DNA from: Isoetes taiwanensis
Taxonomy: Eukaryota > Streptophyta > Lycopodiopsida > Isoetales > Isoetaceae
NCBI GenBank assembly: GCA_021234155.1
Contig: JAJEKV010000015.1
Location: 10,376,101 to 10,440,100, forward strand
DNA: 64,000 nt
Direction of reading: 5' to 3'
Shown: positions 36,770-49,061 of the stretch, in pieces
How the letters are laid out: each line of letters opens with the position of its first letter
How positions within the stretch are numbered: position 1 is the first letter of the stretch
Notes under the pieces: model-generated
What the model was told of the DNA's origin: nothing
The model's database searches: none
What the model saw: only the letters and a program-made list of their open reading frames with translations
Program-made: the position numbers and the translations under genes

Positions 36770-38150
36770 ATTGTCTGCCACATTTTCACATTTCGGACAA
36801 ACTATTGGAGCTCACATTTAGAGGGTTTGAAAAGCCTGCCATACCTGCCCAGTTAAGATTCCACATCATAACAGTCGGGGCCCGGGTTTGGGTGGGAAGT
36901 TGCCATAGCCGCCTCCTTCGCCATGGCGACCATTCGATCAAAGAATAAATTGATTAGCTAAGACAGTAAAAGCCAAGCCTGACGGAGAGGCATTCTGTTT
37001 ATTTTTGTTTTTTTTAGGAGTCTGCAGTACTGCATCTTTAGTCCTCTTCTTTGCCTTAGGGGTTTTTTTTCCTCTTTGTTCCATGCAGTATTGCTTGACA
37101 GAGCATCACATTCTGAATGGCTGGTATACGTGTCGAAAGGGTTCTTCTGTTCTTCTTTGCTTCTTCAATGCTGCTTCTGCATCGGGTTTTGCTTTCACGG
37201 GTTGAAATGAAAGAGGCTTTGCGATTGGTTCTCTCTGCTCACCATAATAGACTCACCATATGCTTCTATTGAAATTATCCACCTCCATTTTTTAGATCAT
37301 TTCTAAGGTCATGTCTTTCAGGCTCATATGATGCTGATTTACATCTAACAAAGAATTTTGCATAGGATTTCTTTGTCTTAGTCATAAACATTTGAGTTTG
37401 AGCGAGTGTTATTTTTTGTAGGCCCTATGATTATGGCATAGTTCATAGAATATTCTCTCTCCATATATCTTGTGCGCCCTTTCCATCAATTTTGAGTTCA
37501 AATCAACCCGTGTTGACCCTCTTTTAAATGCGGTGCCTAAAGACCAGGTACCATTGGTTAGCATCATATACAAAGATTATGGTATGTATATAACACGGTG
37601 TCATACCAATACAGCACCGAATTGTAGACCTCTAGCATAACAACATCATCCCAATGTGACATGAGCCTGAGAATCGAACCCCAATTTGAGTCTAATGCTC
37701 ACAGCTCACATGTTCATGCTACCTTTCCTCATAGCTACAATAAGCCTATGCATATGGACGATCAGACACGTGCCACTGACTGCCACTCCAACTTGCAATG
37801 GTCAGTGGCATGCATCTGATGACCCCTATACATAACGCTTGCTATGACAAAGGACAATACCCGTAATACAACAAACGGAGGCCATCAGTGAGCATGGGGA
37901 ATTGAATCCTAGCGCAATGCCAATGCTCATCCAGGCATAAGGGACATCTCACGAGAGGGGATCGCCCTTATGCCAGGGCCAAAGCCCACTGAAAGTCTAC
38001 AAGTCTTAGTAACCATGGCCACAAATGCACAATAAGAAAACTAGTCTGGCATCAGAATAACAATCATTACATATTCATCAAGTCAGTAAATGTACACCTG
38101 GCACAAATGACAGTACTGCACAATAACCTGATTACAGATAACAGCAAGAA
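36770..38150. other. No gene recognised; possible tRNA-derived remnants
   Basis: Minus-strand stretches at 37668-37725 and 37885-37950 carry B-box-like strings (GGGGTTCGATTCTC and GGATTCAATTCCCC) and may be old SINE heads. No coding region is supported. Confidence 0.35.
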
Positions 38151-38159
38151 GATAAAAGC

Positions 38160-39260
38160 TCTAGTTCATAGGTTCCCCAGATGCAGCCCGCCTAATGACG
38201 GCATCAAGTTGGTTGATAGCAGACCCCTAGCAAACACTAGAAATCGCCGAATCAATAGCAGCATAAAAACCTGTCAACTGCCTTCTCAAGATCCTAAGGG
38301 AAGCTGCAATTCTGTGGGCCGCATTACCAACCTGCACAATGTTTGATATGAACTCCTCTGCACTAAGAACCTGTTCAGCCTCTTAAGGATACGCCTGAGG
38401 GTCAGGCCGGGATGCATCAATTCTGGAGCTTATTAAAGAGGGGTTCAAGCTCAGAATGGGGTGGCCCGTCTCACCTTTGGAATTTCCATTTCTCTCCATT
38501 CCAACCCTGTAAGAAGGCGTCATCACCACAAACCATGCTCAAGAAAAATAAATACAAGCACACAATTGAAACTGTACGGCAAAGAAACCACATATGGAGT
38601 CACCGAACAGCCATGGCATGGTCCCCAGTATGTAATCCACACCATGGTTTGGGATTTAGTTTAAGGCTGAAGGATGGATCACAAAGATTCTCAAAGTTAC
38701 AATCTAGCTCATCAGGTGGCACAGAATCATCCCAGTACCGCCGGTGCCCAAGACCATTTTGTTCCACAGCCACATACCCTACAGGCAAACCAAACAGGAT
38801 AGTCCTGACATCATATGGCATGCAGTGGGCGGGGTTCAAGAGAACCCTCCAGGCAGCATGTACTCTATGCTCATTTCGAAGGAATAATCCAGCTACTATT
38901 CAAAGTGTACTTTCCAATCCTGAGCATCCTGCAAATAGTAAATGTCAAGCTAGGAGTGAGTCTATGGCCACCATGATAAAACACAAAGGGAGGGGCCTTA
39001 TTCAACAGGTTCCTATTGTCCAATACACACAAACCTTTTGTGTCTCCAGCATCCCATCTTAGATAGAGATCTGTAGAAGATTCTCTCTCCAGGACAACTG
39101 CGCCAGCCACACATCTTCTATCACAAAATGATGAAAGGGCATCAAAGAAACTAGTGGGACATCATGCCCTGACAGTCCTAGTGTCACAGAGACATCAATT
39201 GCCTCTCAGTTCATTGCAAAATTGGACATGGCAGAGGAATTATGAGTCTGCGCAAAGCTA
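38160..39260 (-). other. Possible decayed host-gene fragment, unidentified
   Basis: Two open stretches on the minus strand have normal-looking composition: 39110-38871 (LYLRWDAGDTKGLCVLDNRN) and 38839-38600 (RTILFGLPVGYVAVEQNGLG). A TATTTGCAG acceptor-like site lies near 38937, between them. I do not recognise the family, and stops separate the pieces. It may be an old gene fragment. Confidence 0.3.
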
Positions 39261-40240
39261 GAATCAACAGGCATGAAACCCAAAGCAGAGACGGGTACAT
39301 GGGCAGTGGGAGCCTTGCCCTTTCTCACTGCTCTCTTCATCGGCGTGATGGAAAATATAAGAAACAAAATAAAACCATAGCAACAAACCGCTTATTTGTG
39401 CGCCATCCTTCAAGATGAAGCAAACGAAACCATCTCCCCATCGCATCTATGTGCTGATCCAGACACTTGCGCAGACCCAAATTGGAATCACAATCCTGGT
39501 TGCCATTTGCCAGGCTGCATACGCGCTCCTATCCGGCTACCAACAACTGAAAATCCCTTATATAGTTTCTTACCAAAACCCAGATGCCAGCATCATTTTA
39601 TATATTTTCATACGAATGTAGCACAAAACCTTCAACAATCATGAGTTACAAACATATGGTTTTTTATTGTGCAAACATTATAGCCATTATATAATCTTAT
39701 GCTTGCAAGAAGTTATTGAAAATCTATTTGACTCCTCCTTTGAAAAGTATAGAAGCTTTGCAAGTCATATGTGAAATGGGTTAGTTTAAAAAATAAGATC
39801 AAACATGTCAAATGCTAGTTTATTGAAGCAGGTAGATATGGGCAGATAAATTTGCTTCATCTTTTGAATATTATTTTTTTCACATGTTCATTTGGAGATT
39901 ATTGGGAAATGGGTTCACAATGCATAAGATGGAATTGCGTTGATAGGTTCTGTATATGATGCTTCCATTTTGTTGCCAAAACTTGCATTGTCTATTGCAT
40001 TTCTAGAACATTCTCTACGTTATGCAGTGGCTAGCCATGGGAACTTTAACCAAGATTATAGTGAGATGAATGACGATGTAGACTCACCGTGGAGTTCAGA
40101 GTTTGCATCTATAATCTGAGGAGCAAGCGTCTATATTGACATCTAAAAGAAAAACAACTAGCATTTTCAACTGTTAGCAGTTGTTGCATACTCTGCCTAT
40201 CTCTAGAATTCCACATATAGAATTCATGTTTGTGGGCTAA

Positions 40241-41065
40241 GGAAGGAAGGAAGGAAGGAAGTATATTTTTACGTCGCACCACAAAGGCAGCGTCACGAAG
40301 GACATGCGACCACAAGTACAAAGAAAACAAAAATACATTGCATGGGCCGAAGCCCGTGAGCACCATGGCCCGGATTAAAAAACCCCACTGGGGAAAAACC
40401 GTTGCCATGATGACCACAGATCCAAAAAGCTATGCTGCTGCAAAAAGCAACAAGCATACCTCCAACAAACAGAACTTCAACAAACGCCCCCGAACCGTAA
40501 CCTCTTCACAGCTAGGTGCCGAGTACTGGTGCGGACTCATGCACGCGCTAAACCTCCATCCTCTCACTGAAACCAGGGCAAATAGATGCTGATGCAGAGA
40601 TCCTGGTGCCGACCCCCTGGAGTAACTAGATCAAACCACTAGACCATAAGAGCTGCCCCAGAAACAGGTAGAGTCCCAAAACCCCCATAGCAACGATCTG
40701 CAGAAAGGCGGTGGACCGCGGAGGGCACCGCTGGCCGAAAACCAACGCGATCCAATAAGCCCAAGCGCCGTAAGTCGTATTTCAGTGGGAAAGGGGCTGT
40801 GGAAAACGCTTCGAGAGAAGTCGCCGGAGGAGGTGCATCCTCCAGCCACTGCGCAAGGCGCCAAAGCACCCTCGCTCCATCGTGTGCTCCGGCTCACAAG
40901 CATGCTCGCAGCGCTCCTCGCTTCGAGCATGCACCGGTGCTCAGCAGCACCGAGGTCCGCCTCGGGACGCCATCCATCTTTCGCCGGGGCCTAGGCGCCA
41001 TCCATGCGCGGGGAGAGGCTCAGGCAGGCGCCCAGGCACCCTCAGGCGCTGAAGCAATCCGTTGA
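40241..41065. other. (GGAA)5 microsatellite and GC-rich segment
   Basis: A (GGAA)5 run at 40241-40260 precedes a segment with CCGGATTAAAAAACCCCACTGGGG, reminiscent of the TTAAAAAACCCCCACCC motif near 9680 in the 3' region of the second LINE. A strongly GC-rich, CG-containing stretch follows (40660-41065). It may be the 3' part of a related LINE on the minus strand. No frame is supported. Confidence 0.3.
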
Positions 41066-42050
41066 TGCTAGAAAAAATGTGCATTTGACAAAATGTGCAG
41101 TAGGCATGTAAATTTGGTTATCATGTCAAATATTTCTTCAACAGGTGTACAATTTTGGGTTCAACGGAATTCTTAGTACTACAATCCAGAAGCTCCCACA
41201 TAAGAGAAAGACAAGTTGGGATATAGAGATACAAACTTTTCTATTTCGTTTATGTGAATAACTTCATGTTTGATTTCTGTTTCATATTTGTAAACTAATA
41301 TTGCAATTGCAGGTGGCCATTCTTTTGTTGGCGCTACATTCAATAACTGTACTTTTCTTCAGGTTCCGGATTCTAATACCTGAGTTCCATACTTGGACAA
41401 GAAAAAGAGCATTTTAAAACTGCCAAAAACTGATGAGCGTTACTGTTCCAGAACCTGTGTGAAAAATCTGCCCAACAGGTTATGTAACCTTTGAAAGTAA
41501 TTTTGAAGGCATTGTAATGTTGCATGCTCTCCAATTTTGTATCCATTGAATCAATGCAAAACAAGTTCAAGAGTTTACGAGTTTAAAAGTTATAAACAGT
41601 TAACATTTGTAAACAATATATGATTTCGAATTGTAATGGTCTGGTGGCTTGCAATGGCGGTGCTCTAAGCAGCGCCCCAGCCGGCTGAAAACCAAAAAAT
41701 TACCTAAAATAAACAAACACTAAAAAAGTTAGGAATTTTAAGGGACTGGAGGTTTACGTGCATAGTAACCTCGTGGGTGGAGGTTACCTATAACAAACCC
41801 ACAAGCTTTGCCATGAGTGGCATTATCCGCAAGTGGCATTACCAAAATCAAACAACAAAATTTGAAGAACTAATAATAAACAATAAAAAGCAAAACTTAC
41901 CAACATTTTTAACTTCAATACTGGGAGGAAAACACTTCTCAAGATGCTTATTTGACTTCAAAAAATTATCGAACATGTCGTAATCCATTAAACCCTTACA
42001 CTCAATCTTTTCAACTTCAGCAACCTAAAGCATATCTTTTTTTTATTGGC
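41066..42050. other. No gene recognised
   Basis: AT-rich sequence upstream of the TATA-like element at 42052. Confidence 0.4.
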
Positions 42051-42051
42051 A

Positions 42052-42059
42052 TATAAATA
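42052..42059 (+). promoter_or_regulatory. TATA-like element
   Basis: TATAAATA lies about 290 bp upstream of the open frame at 42342. A CTAAG/GTAATCC donor-like site near 42135 would allow a 5'-UTR intron. Confidence 0.35.
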
Positions 42060-42341
42060 GAAGGCATCCTCAAACGCTCGAAACACAGCTCGAACTCCTC
42101 TGGGCGCTTAACTTTGCACTGCTCCTGCTTCTAAGGTAATCCTTTGCAGTCTTCTTCTTGCTTCTTGCATTCTATATTTCTCATTCCCTTCTCTCGACCA
42201 TTCTATAAATATATTATATCTCCATGAAGATCTACACTAATATTTCATGTACACTATTACCACTTATTTCGAATCCTTTATGAAGTTCAAATTACTTGAA
42301 TATTCCTTGCTCTGTGAGTTAATAGTGTCTACTAATTTCAA

Positions 42342-42686
42342 ATGGGCAAGCCATTGCCGAAGTCCATAGTTATGATGATGTCTAAGATTAAAAAATTTCT
42401 ATATGTAATGATTAAAGTAAAGGGAGATGAGTTATACCATGTGGAATATGGTTGGATCCAGGGATCCTCGGAGTTTCTTTTTGATACTTTAGCTATGGAA
42501 CATTTTCTGCCTAGCTCCTTACTCAACAAACTAGAAGTAATCGAAACAAATTACCCTTTAGACGCCATATCCTATTATCTTGAGAAGTACATGGGTTTTG
42601 GCTCCATTGGTCCTGCAGGTATCTTTAGAGTGGAGACTGAAATGGTGGATGGTAGGATTGAAGTTGGGATATTCAGTGACATCTAA
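42342..42686 (+). CDS. Unidentified 114-residue ORF upstream of the Helitron Rep frame
   Basis: ATG to stop, with no interruption and a mixed alpha/beta-like composition (FLYVMIKVKGDELYHVEYGW, DAISYYLEKYMGFGS, a VDGRIEVGIFSDI end). It has no hydrophobic helix or known motif that I recognise. It is co-oriented with the Helitron 5' half and probably sits inside that element as an accessory frame. It may be a fragment. Confidence 0.4.
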   Translation: MGKPLPKSIVMMMSKIKKFLYVMIKVKGDELYHVEYGWIQGSSEFLFDTLAMEHFLPSSLLNKLEVIETNYPLDAISYYLEKYMGFGSIGPAGIFRVETEMVDGRIEVGIFSDI

Positions 42687-42847
42687 TCCCATAGTTAGTA
42701 ATTGAATAGACTTGGATTATCGAATGTACGTTTGTTTAATTTAATATTGATGTTAACCTCTACATAACGTTAATGTGTGTTGTGGGGTCGGAATGTTCAT
42801 GTTTGGATTTATTTTGATTTTTGTTTCTGTATCTTGCATTGTAGTAA

Positions 42848-43252
42848 ATGGCAGAATTGGTTGAGGAGACCACTGGGGCTAAAGTTGACCTGGATAATGG
42901 GACTAACGAGTCTCTAACTGTTTATGATATGAATGCGCATTTGAACAATAATCAGAACAGTCGCAAGGTATCCGTGATGACTGTCAGGAAGGGAACCCTT
43001 CACAAGTACAGACGGAACCAAAATGCTTTGCACATAGCATCGCATAGGAAATGTGCTCCTCCAGTGATGGCAAGGAAATTTTAAAACAGGTGGATAGGCT
43101 TTCTGAAGAGCACGATAAAATATCTAAGGATTATATCTCTTTCGATCAGTGTTAAAAGGCTCACTGCGCAATTAACGCGTCACCACCGATTGTTGCAAAT
43201 AGTTGAGGCTAATGATGTTGTAATGTCAGCAGTATTAGAGGGAGAGACGTAG
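42848..43252 (+). pseudogene. Unidentified basic/coiled-coil ORF upstream of the Helitron Rep frame
   Basis: The ATG at 42848 opens 78 codons with an acidic start and a basic end (VRKGTLHKYRRNQNALH). After the stop at 43084, other frames continue with VDRLSEEHDKISKDYISF and LLQIVEANDVVMSAVLEGE to a stop near 43252, which looks like a broken coiled-coil C-terminus. The family is unknown. Confidence 0.35.
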
Positions 43253-44079
43253 ATGACTTGATCATGTTATGTGCTTATGATAACTAGATGATAATGCCAC
43301 TGCCATGGACATATTATAAGATACTTTTTCCTTGCGAGTTGTAATATGCTCTGAATATATTTTCGTTATAATAAACGCGTTACGTAAGGTATATACTGTG
43401 GGATGAATTGTGGATTATGCCATTATGATAATTAGATAATCATGCCATTACTATGGACATCTTATAAGATACATTTTTTTTAGGCGTAATAGACTATCAA
43501 TATAATTCCATCACAATAAACTCATTATATAAGGTATATGTTGTGAGCTGGATTGTGAATTACGCCATGTATCTCATGCTACGTACTAGATGGATGTGAT
43601 AGATGCCATGAATTATGAGTTGTGTCATGGAATGCATGATGAGCTACGTTAATAATGCAATTCCTTTGATCCTAACTACAGACTCCCAATCTCATTGCTA
43701 TCTATCTGAGGGAAGGTATTCTTGGAGGAGACAAACATGTAAGTCTTCTTCTACATCATTGCGCATCACAATAGAATTTGCATTGAATATGGATGATAAT
43801 ACATCGAGCCCAACTGAGAACCACATAGAATCGAGAAGGATAGGACAGTATGTAAATTTGCGAGCAGTGGCAAGAGATCGTGCTAGACGGCGTCTAGCTG
43901 GATAGATAGGAGAGACCCCTCGTGCTCTACCAGAAATAGATTATAGGGAGAGGAATCAACAGCTGGAGCGAGAGCGGCATGCAAGCTTGAGTGATGCCGC
44001 TCGAGAGGTGGTACGTGACAGAGCGAGACGACGACCAAGATAATGTCAACCTAGGAGGACTAGCGAATTAGACAAAGCT

Positions 44080-44515
44080 CCTTTACATACAAATGGGCTT
44101 AGGGTAAACGAATTTGCTCCAAGCACAAATGTTCCGTCTGCTAGTGGAAGCGAACTATTCGAGGGGTCACGATAGTTGCAGGTGAGCAGAATACCTACAA
44201 CTCGAACTGGTATGCTAGATTGAGTGAGGAAGGTCGGGAGGAAGTACGTCATAGGCGAAGGGAACAGCATGCAAATTTACGTGAATCCTCCTTCGCGACT
44301 GGAGTTAGGATAAATGAATTTGTTTCAAATTTGGATGTTCTGCCTACATTTGAAAGCGAGTTACACGAGGGGTCACCAGTAGTTGGAGGCCAACAAAGTA
44401 CGTATAGATCAGGATGATATGCTAGCTTGAGTGAGGAAGGCAGGGATGAGGTACGACGTAGGCAAATAGAGCGATATAGAAATTTACGTGAAGCTGCTCG
44501 AGATGTAGCTCGTGC
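44080..44515 (+). repeat. ~205-bp coding tandem repeats in the Helitron N-region
   Basis: Units near 44080-44290 and 44291-44500 each encode NEF, a variable spacer, an E(L/S)xEGS motif, Y(A)xLSEEGR(D/E)EVR and R(Y/H)xNLRE. A third diverged unit resumes at about 51000-51190 after the nested elements (LTEEDRDEVCHRRREHYTNL). Confidence 0.7.
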
Positions 44516-45299
44516 CAGCGAAAATTTTAGTGGCCTCGGCGGGCCATTTGGCCACAAATTACAGGTTTAGGCAAAATGCGACGGCCGGCTTGAGTAGGAT
44601 GCCTTATCTACGGAGTACCCGCAGATTTGCCATTTTGTGGCACTTTATTGCCTATTACGACATTAGAATGGCCAATTAGATGTTTGCTAACTGGAGTGGT
44701 ATCGACTTTGGGGCCAATTTAGTCCCAAGTGAGAACTAGATATGCTTATGGAATGGCCATTTATGCCACTTGGCCAAATCCCGTAATGCCTTAAGTTCGC
44801 CAAATCTTAACTCATTAAGAGACCCCCTCATAAATTCGTCATTTATGGGGGGGCAACATTATTAGAAATTTGTATTCCTAAATATATCTACCAACTAAGA
44901 ATAATACCTCTCTTCTGGAAAATCAAATGTCAAGGCACTTTTCAATCCTCTTTATGAAGACTCTGGCATCCGATTTCCAATTCTCCCTACCAGCAATCTG
45001 TGCATTATTGAAATACATGGGAGTTCATACAACATGTAACTTAACACATTTTATAGGGTAGCGACTTCTTTATGTTTGGGCAACTAGCTCTATATTTAAT
45101 AAGAATCTACATAAAAATCGCCATTTGAGCTACACATTAATAGATATTTAGTTCAAAAATCGCCAATTGGGTTGCATCCACATTAGGAAAAAATAGGAAA
45201 AATGGTCAATTCAGGCTACACTTTTGGGGGCATATTTTACAAGGAATGGCCAATTCATTATACTTGTACAAAATTATAGGTCCCTTAAAATTTTCCCTG
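44516..45299. mobile_element. Non-autonomous hAT element, copy B
   Basis: Same family as copy A: CAGCGAAAATTTTA start, inverted CAGGGAAAATTTTA end, and a perfect 8-bp TSD GCTCGTGC at 44508-44515 and 45300-45307. 784 bp with no transposase. It interrupts an R-rich repeat of the Helitron frame. Only 16 bp separate it from the gypsy element. Confidence 0.94.
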
Positions 45300-45323
45300 G
45301 CTCGTGCTAGGAGTGGACATCAA

Positions 45324-46329
45324 TGTTACAGGTGCTCCCAAGGGCATGGCCGAAATCGGGTCCTTGACTGACGTCCATGAGCATGGGGGTACTATTGGTC
45401 GCAATTGCCGGGCAGTTGTGATTTAATGGGCCGTGTTGACTGTAACCAGTCTACGGTGATGGGATGTGGGGTAAACGGTAATAATGGCTAAGCAACAGGT
45501 AATGGGTTGCTAGGCGGGGCACTAATATCACTAAGTATTAGTGCGGAAAGAGCTAGCAGGATTGCGGGCAAGAGATTCATATGGGTGCATGGTTGGCAAA
45601 GTTATATTAATGTTAATATAACTTACTAGGGGCCAATGTTATTAAAATATATGAATGCAATGTTAGCTATGGTTTTTAATGTTATTAAAAAGTGACACAT
45701 GGCATCAAACGATTGGGTGGGTCTTCAAACCTGATTTATATCAGAGAAACGAATTGTGGATGGAAATCCGGCTGCCAGATCTTCGAGTTGAGCTCCAGAG
45801 CATGGAATCAGATCGAATCAAGGCCTAATCTGGCCGGTTTTGGGCATCTGGGACTGTTAGTTACTCAAGATAGAGTTCTATAAAGCCTAGGGGACGAATT
45901 CAAGCAGGGGAGGAATTTGGATCAAGGAAAATAAGAAGCCGATTCTGCTGTGATTGTGTTCTGATTGATTCAATACTTGAGCTTTGAGCTCGGATTTGGA
46001 TTTCGAGATTGGACGTGTGGCCCCAAAGCAGTTTGTTGCTGCCAGGAGACGGATCAAGCCTGGACCCATAGGGTCGGATTTGCAGCCCAAAGGCTGTGCT
46101 GGTGATCCCAAGGCAAATTGCTACTGCCAAGGATCGAGTAGAGTTGAGCATCCGGTAGGTGCTTACCTAGAAGGATTCTCTGAGAGAATCTGGGCTACTG
46201 TGAGGACTTCACGTAACAGCAAGCCAAAAAGGTCAAGTGGGAGATCAGGGATCCATGGTGTAGGCGGTACTAACCGGCGTAGCAACGCGGGCAAGGGTTT
46301 TCCTTAGGAAAAATTTTTGTGCTGTAACA
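45324..46329 (+). repeat. 5' LTR of gypsy element, complete
   Basis: 1,006 bp with TGTTACAG and CTGTAACA ends forming a perfect 8-bp inverted repeat. Confidence 0.93.
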
Positions 46330-46330
46330 G

Positions 46331-46343
46331 TGGTATCAGAGCC
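46331..46343 (+). promoter_or_regulatory. Primer-binding site, initiator tRNA-Met
   Basis: TGGTATCAGAGCC lies one base after the LTR. It fixes the original orientation of the element as plus. Confidence 0.93.
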
Positions 46344-46465
46344 TAATGGCTGAACTTGTCCTGATATGCCAGCTGGACCTATTGACGGATTGTCTGAAGT
46401 GCATTCGCCTGAAGAGGGCATAATACCCGCCCTCGAGGACATTCATTTAGACGATGAATTGCCCG

Positions 46466-46824
46466 AACATTAAAAACCATAGCTAACATTGCATTCATAT
46501 ATTTTAATAACATTGGCCCCTAGTAAGTTATATTAACATTAATATAACTTTGCCAACCATGCACCCATATGAATCTCTTGCCCGCAACCCTGCTAGCTCT
46601 TTCTGCACTAATACTTAGTGATATTAGTGCCCCGCCTAGCAACCCATTACCCGTTGCTTAGCCATATTACCGTTTACCCCGCATCCCGTTACCGTAGACT
46701 GGTTACAATCAACACGGGCCATTAAATCACAACTGCCCGGCAATCGCGACCAATAGTACCCCCATGCTCATGGACGTCCGTCAAGGGCCCGATTCCGGCT
46801 ATGCCCTTGGGAGCACCTGTAACA
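46466..46824 (-). repeat. First 359 bp of the 3' LTR, inverted
   Basis: Reverse complement of 45324-45683 with scattered substitutions. It is preceded on the minus strand by a polypurine tract (plus strand 46825-46843). Confidence 0.9.
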
Positions 46825-46844
46825 TTCCTCCCCCTCCTTTTGGA

Positions 46845-48991
46845 CCTTGCCCTCAAGGTCGATCCTATGCCCAGCTTGTGGAGTGTCATGGTGCTCACGT
46901 AGAATCGACTCCCTGAGATCCCTACTCGAAGGAACATAAATCCCTCCTTTATAGAAATGCAAACCCTCTTGCTCAGTCCACAGCTCCCCGAGCTTGACCA
47001 TCGCCGAATCTTGCTGATCCTCTGGGTAAGCATCCTTGATCCTTTGTAAAGATCACTTGCTAAAGTTGTTAACATGTTTATATGTTTAACCCTTGATAAC
47101 GCATCGGCAACTGGATTATTTTTGCCAGGCGTATGCTCAATGGAAAAATGAAATTCATGAAGGAAGTCTAGCCACCTAGCCTGTCTCAGGCTAATTTCGG
47201 CTTGACTTTGCAAGAACCTCAGTGGTTTATGGTCAGTATAGACGATAAACTTGCGCGGCTCTTGGCTCGTCTCACTACGTAAGTAGTGCCTCCACGTCTT
47301 CGATGCATGCACAATGGCCAACAATTCTTGCTCGTAGGTTGCGTAGTTTCTTTCTGCAGGACTTAGTTTCCGGCTTTCATAAGCCACTACATGTCCCTGC
47401 TGCATCAATACTGCACCTACTGCTTGCCCGCAAGTGTCAGTATAAACCTCAAATGCCTGATTCAAATTCGGCACTTTTAGCACAGGACTGCTTACTAGCA
47501 AGTCCTTAATGCCCCGAAACGCCTCTTGCTGCTCTCTCCTCCACACAAAATCGTGAGCAACAACTTTAGAGAATTTAGGTACAAATTTACGGTAGTACGT
47601 GGCTAACCCCAGAAAACTGCGTAACTCTGAAACGTTTTCCGGCGGGAGCCATTGCTGCACTACTTGTACTTTGGCGGGATCTAAGGACACACCGTCACCA
47701 GACAGGATATGTCCCAAATACGCCACTCGCTGCTTAAAGAAATCACATTTGGAAATCTTGGCATAGAGCTTGTGGTCCCGCAAAATTCGAAGAACGTGTT
47801 CCAAATGAGCAAAATGTTCTTCCACAGTTTGCAAATAGATGAGAATATCATCTAAAAAGACCTCGACAAACCTGTCCAAATGCTCAGAGAACACTTGATT
47901 CATCAGCCGCATAAATGTTGCGGACGCATTCGTAAGCCCAAACGGCATAACCAGAAACTCATAATGCCCTTGATGAGTTCTGAATGCAGTTTTAGGTTCG
48001 TCCCCTTCCCGAATCCTAATCTGATGATATTCGTTGTGGAGGTTGATCTTGGTAAACCATTTGGCACCCCCAAGATGATCCAGAATATCATCGACCCGGG
48101 GTAAAGGATATATCTATCCTTTACAGTTGCCTTGTTAAGCGCCCGGTAATCGATGCACATCCGCATAGTACTGTCCTTTTTCTTAACAAGCAAAACGGGA
48201 CTCGCAAAAGGTGATTTACTTGGTCGCACAAAACCTTTGCTTAACAATGCTCTCACTTGCTTTTTAATCTCTTCAAGTTCTAGAGGACTTAAACGGTAGG
48301 GAGCACGTGCCATGGGCTTGACCCCAGGTTCAAGCTCAATTTCGTGCTCGACACCCTGCGAGGGCGGTGGTCCCTCAGGTAACTCTTCTGGAAAAACATC
48401 CTTAAAGGTATGCAAAAGATCTTTTAATCTTTGGTCTACCTCCGGGTTTACTCCGGTGTTAACCACCAATGAGTTACACGGTTTGACAATCAAATCATCT
48501 TTTCTTAAGTACATCAAAGAAAAAACATTTGTATTAACTTTGAAAACTTTTTTAGCCTGAGTGGCTGACATGAGCTTACCAGGCTCTACATGCGGTAAAC
48601 CTTGAACCCTAACTACTCCATTTGACGGTAAATTGAAAACTAAGGTGTGTGTTGGCCAGAGAATCTGTGGCTCAATTTGCTGTAACCATTTCATGCCTAG
48701 AATGACATCATATTGCTTTAACTAAGCGATGTCTAGATCTATGGACATAGATGTTACAACCCGGGACTCTTTGTCCAACAACTCCAAACAAACACCCCAT
48801 GCTTGCTCATTGTGACACTGAGTTTGTGCCCCGGCCTCAGACTCGATCACGTACGGAGCCACCTCGTTCAATTCCAGCCCTAGATCTTGTGCTAGATCTG
48901 TAGAAATAAAGTTATGACTGCTTCTAGAATCAACCAAAACAACCATGTTTCTACCATTGATTCTACCTAACAATCTGATAACTATCCACAT
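46845..48991 (-). pseudogene. Gypsy pol: protease, reverse transcriptase, RNase H, integrase stub
   Basis: The protease region has VLVDSRSSHNFIS (48991-48722), where the usual catalytic DSG reads DSR. The reverse transcriptase follows with [49 protein letters not shown] and FLDDILIY (48694-47700), and an RNase H with YTDTCGQAVGAVL and VYTDHKPLRF (to about 47220). Only the first part of integrase is left (HDTPQAGH, about 46880) before the polypurine tract, so strand transfer is impossible. Frameshifts separate the blocks. The strand is minus only because of the internal inversion. Confidence 0.9.
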
Positions 48992-49061
48992 AAGAGCGTG
49001 GAGTAGAGCTTACCATTCTCTCGAGCAATAACTGATAACGCCTTTACCTCTGGCTTATCAT

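Noticed and set aside
40639-41065. GC-rich overlapping frames as a gene
   Set aside because: Both strands are open only because of GC bias. No start context, splice site or family feature was found.
45692-46307. Open frames in the gypsy LTR
   Set aside because: They occur identically in the second LTR piece (50303-50916) and lie within LTR borders defined by TSDs, so they are not genes.
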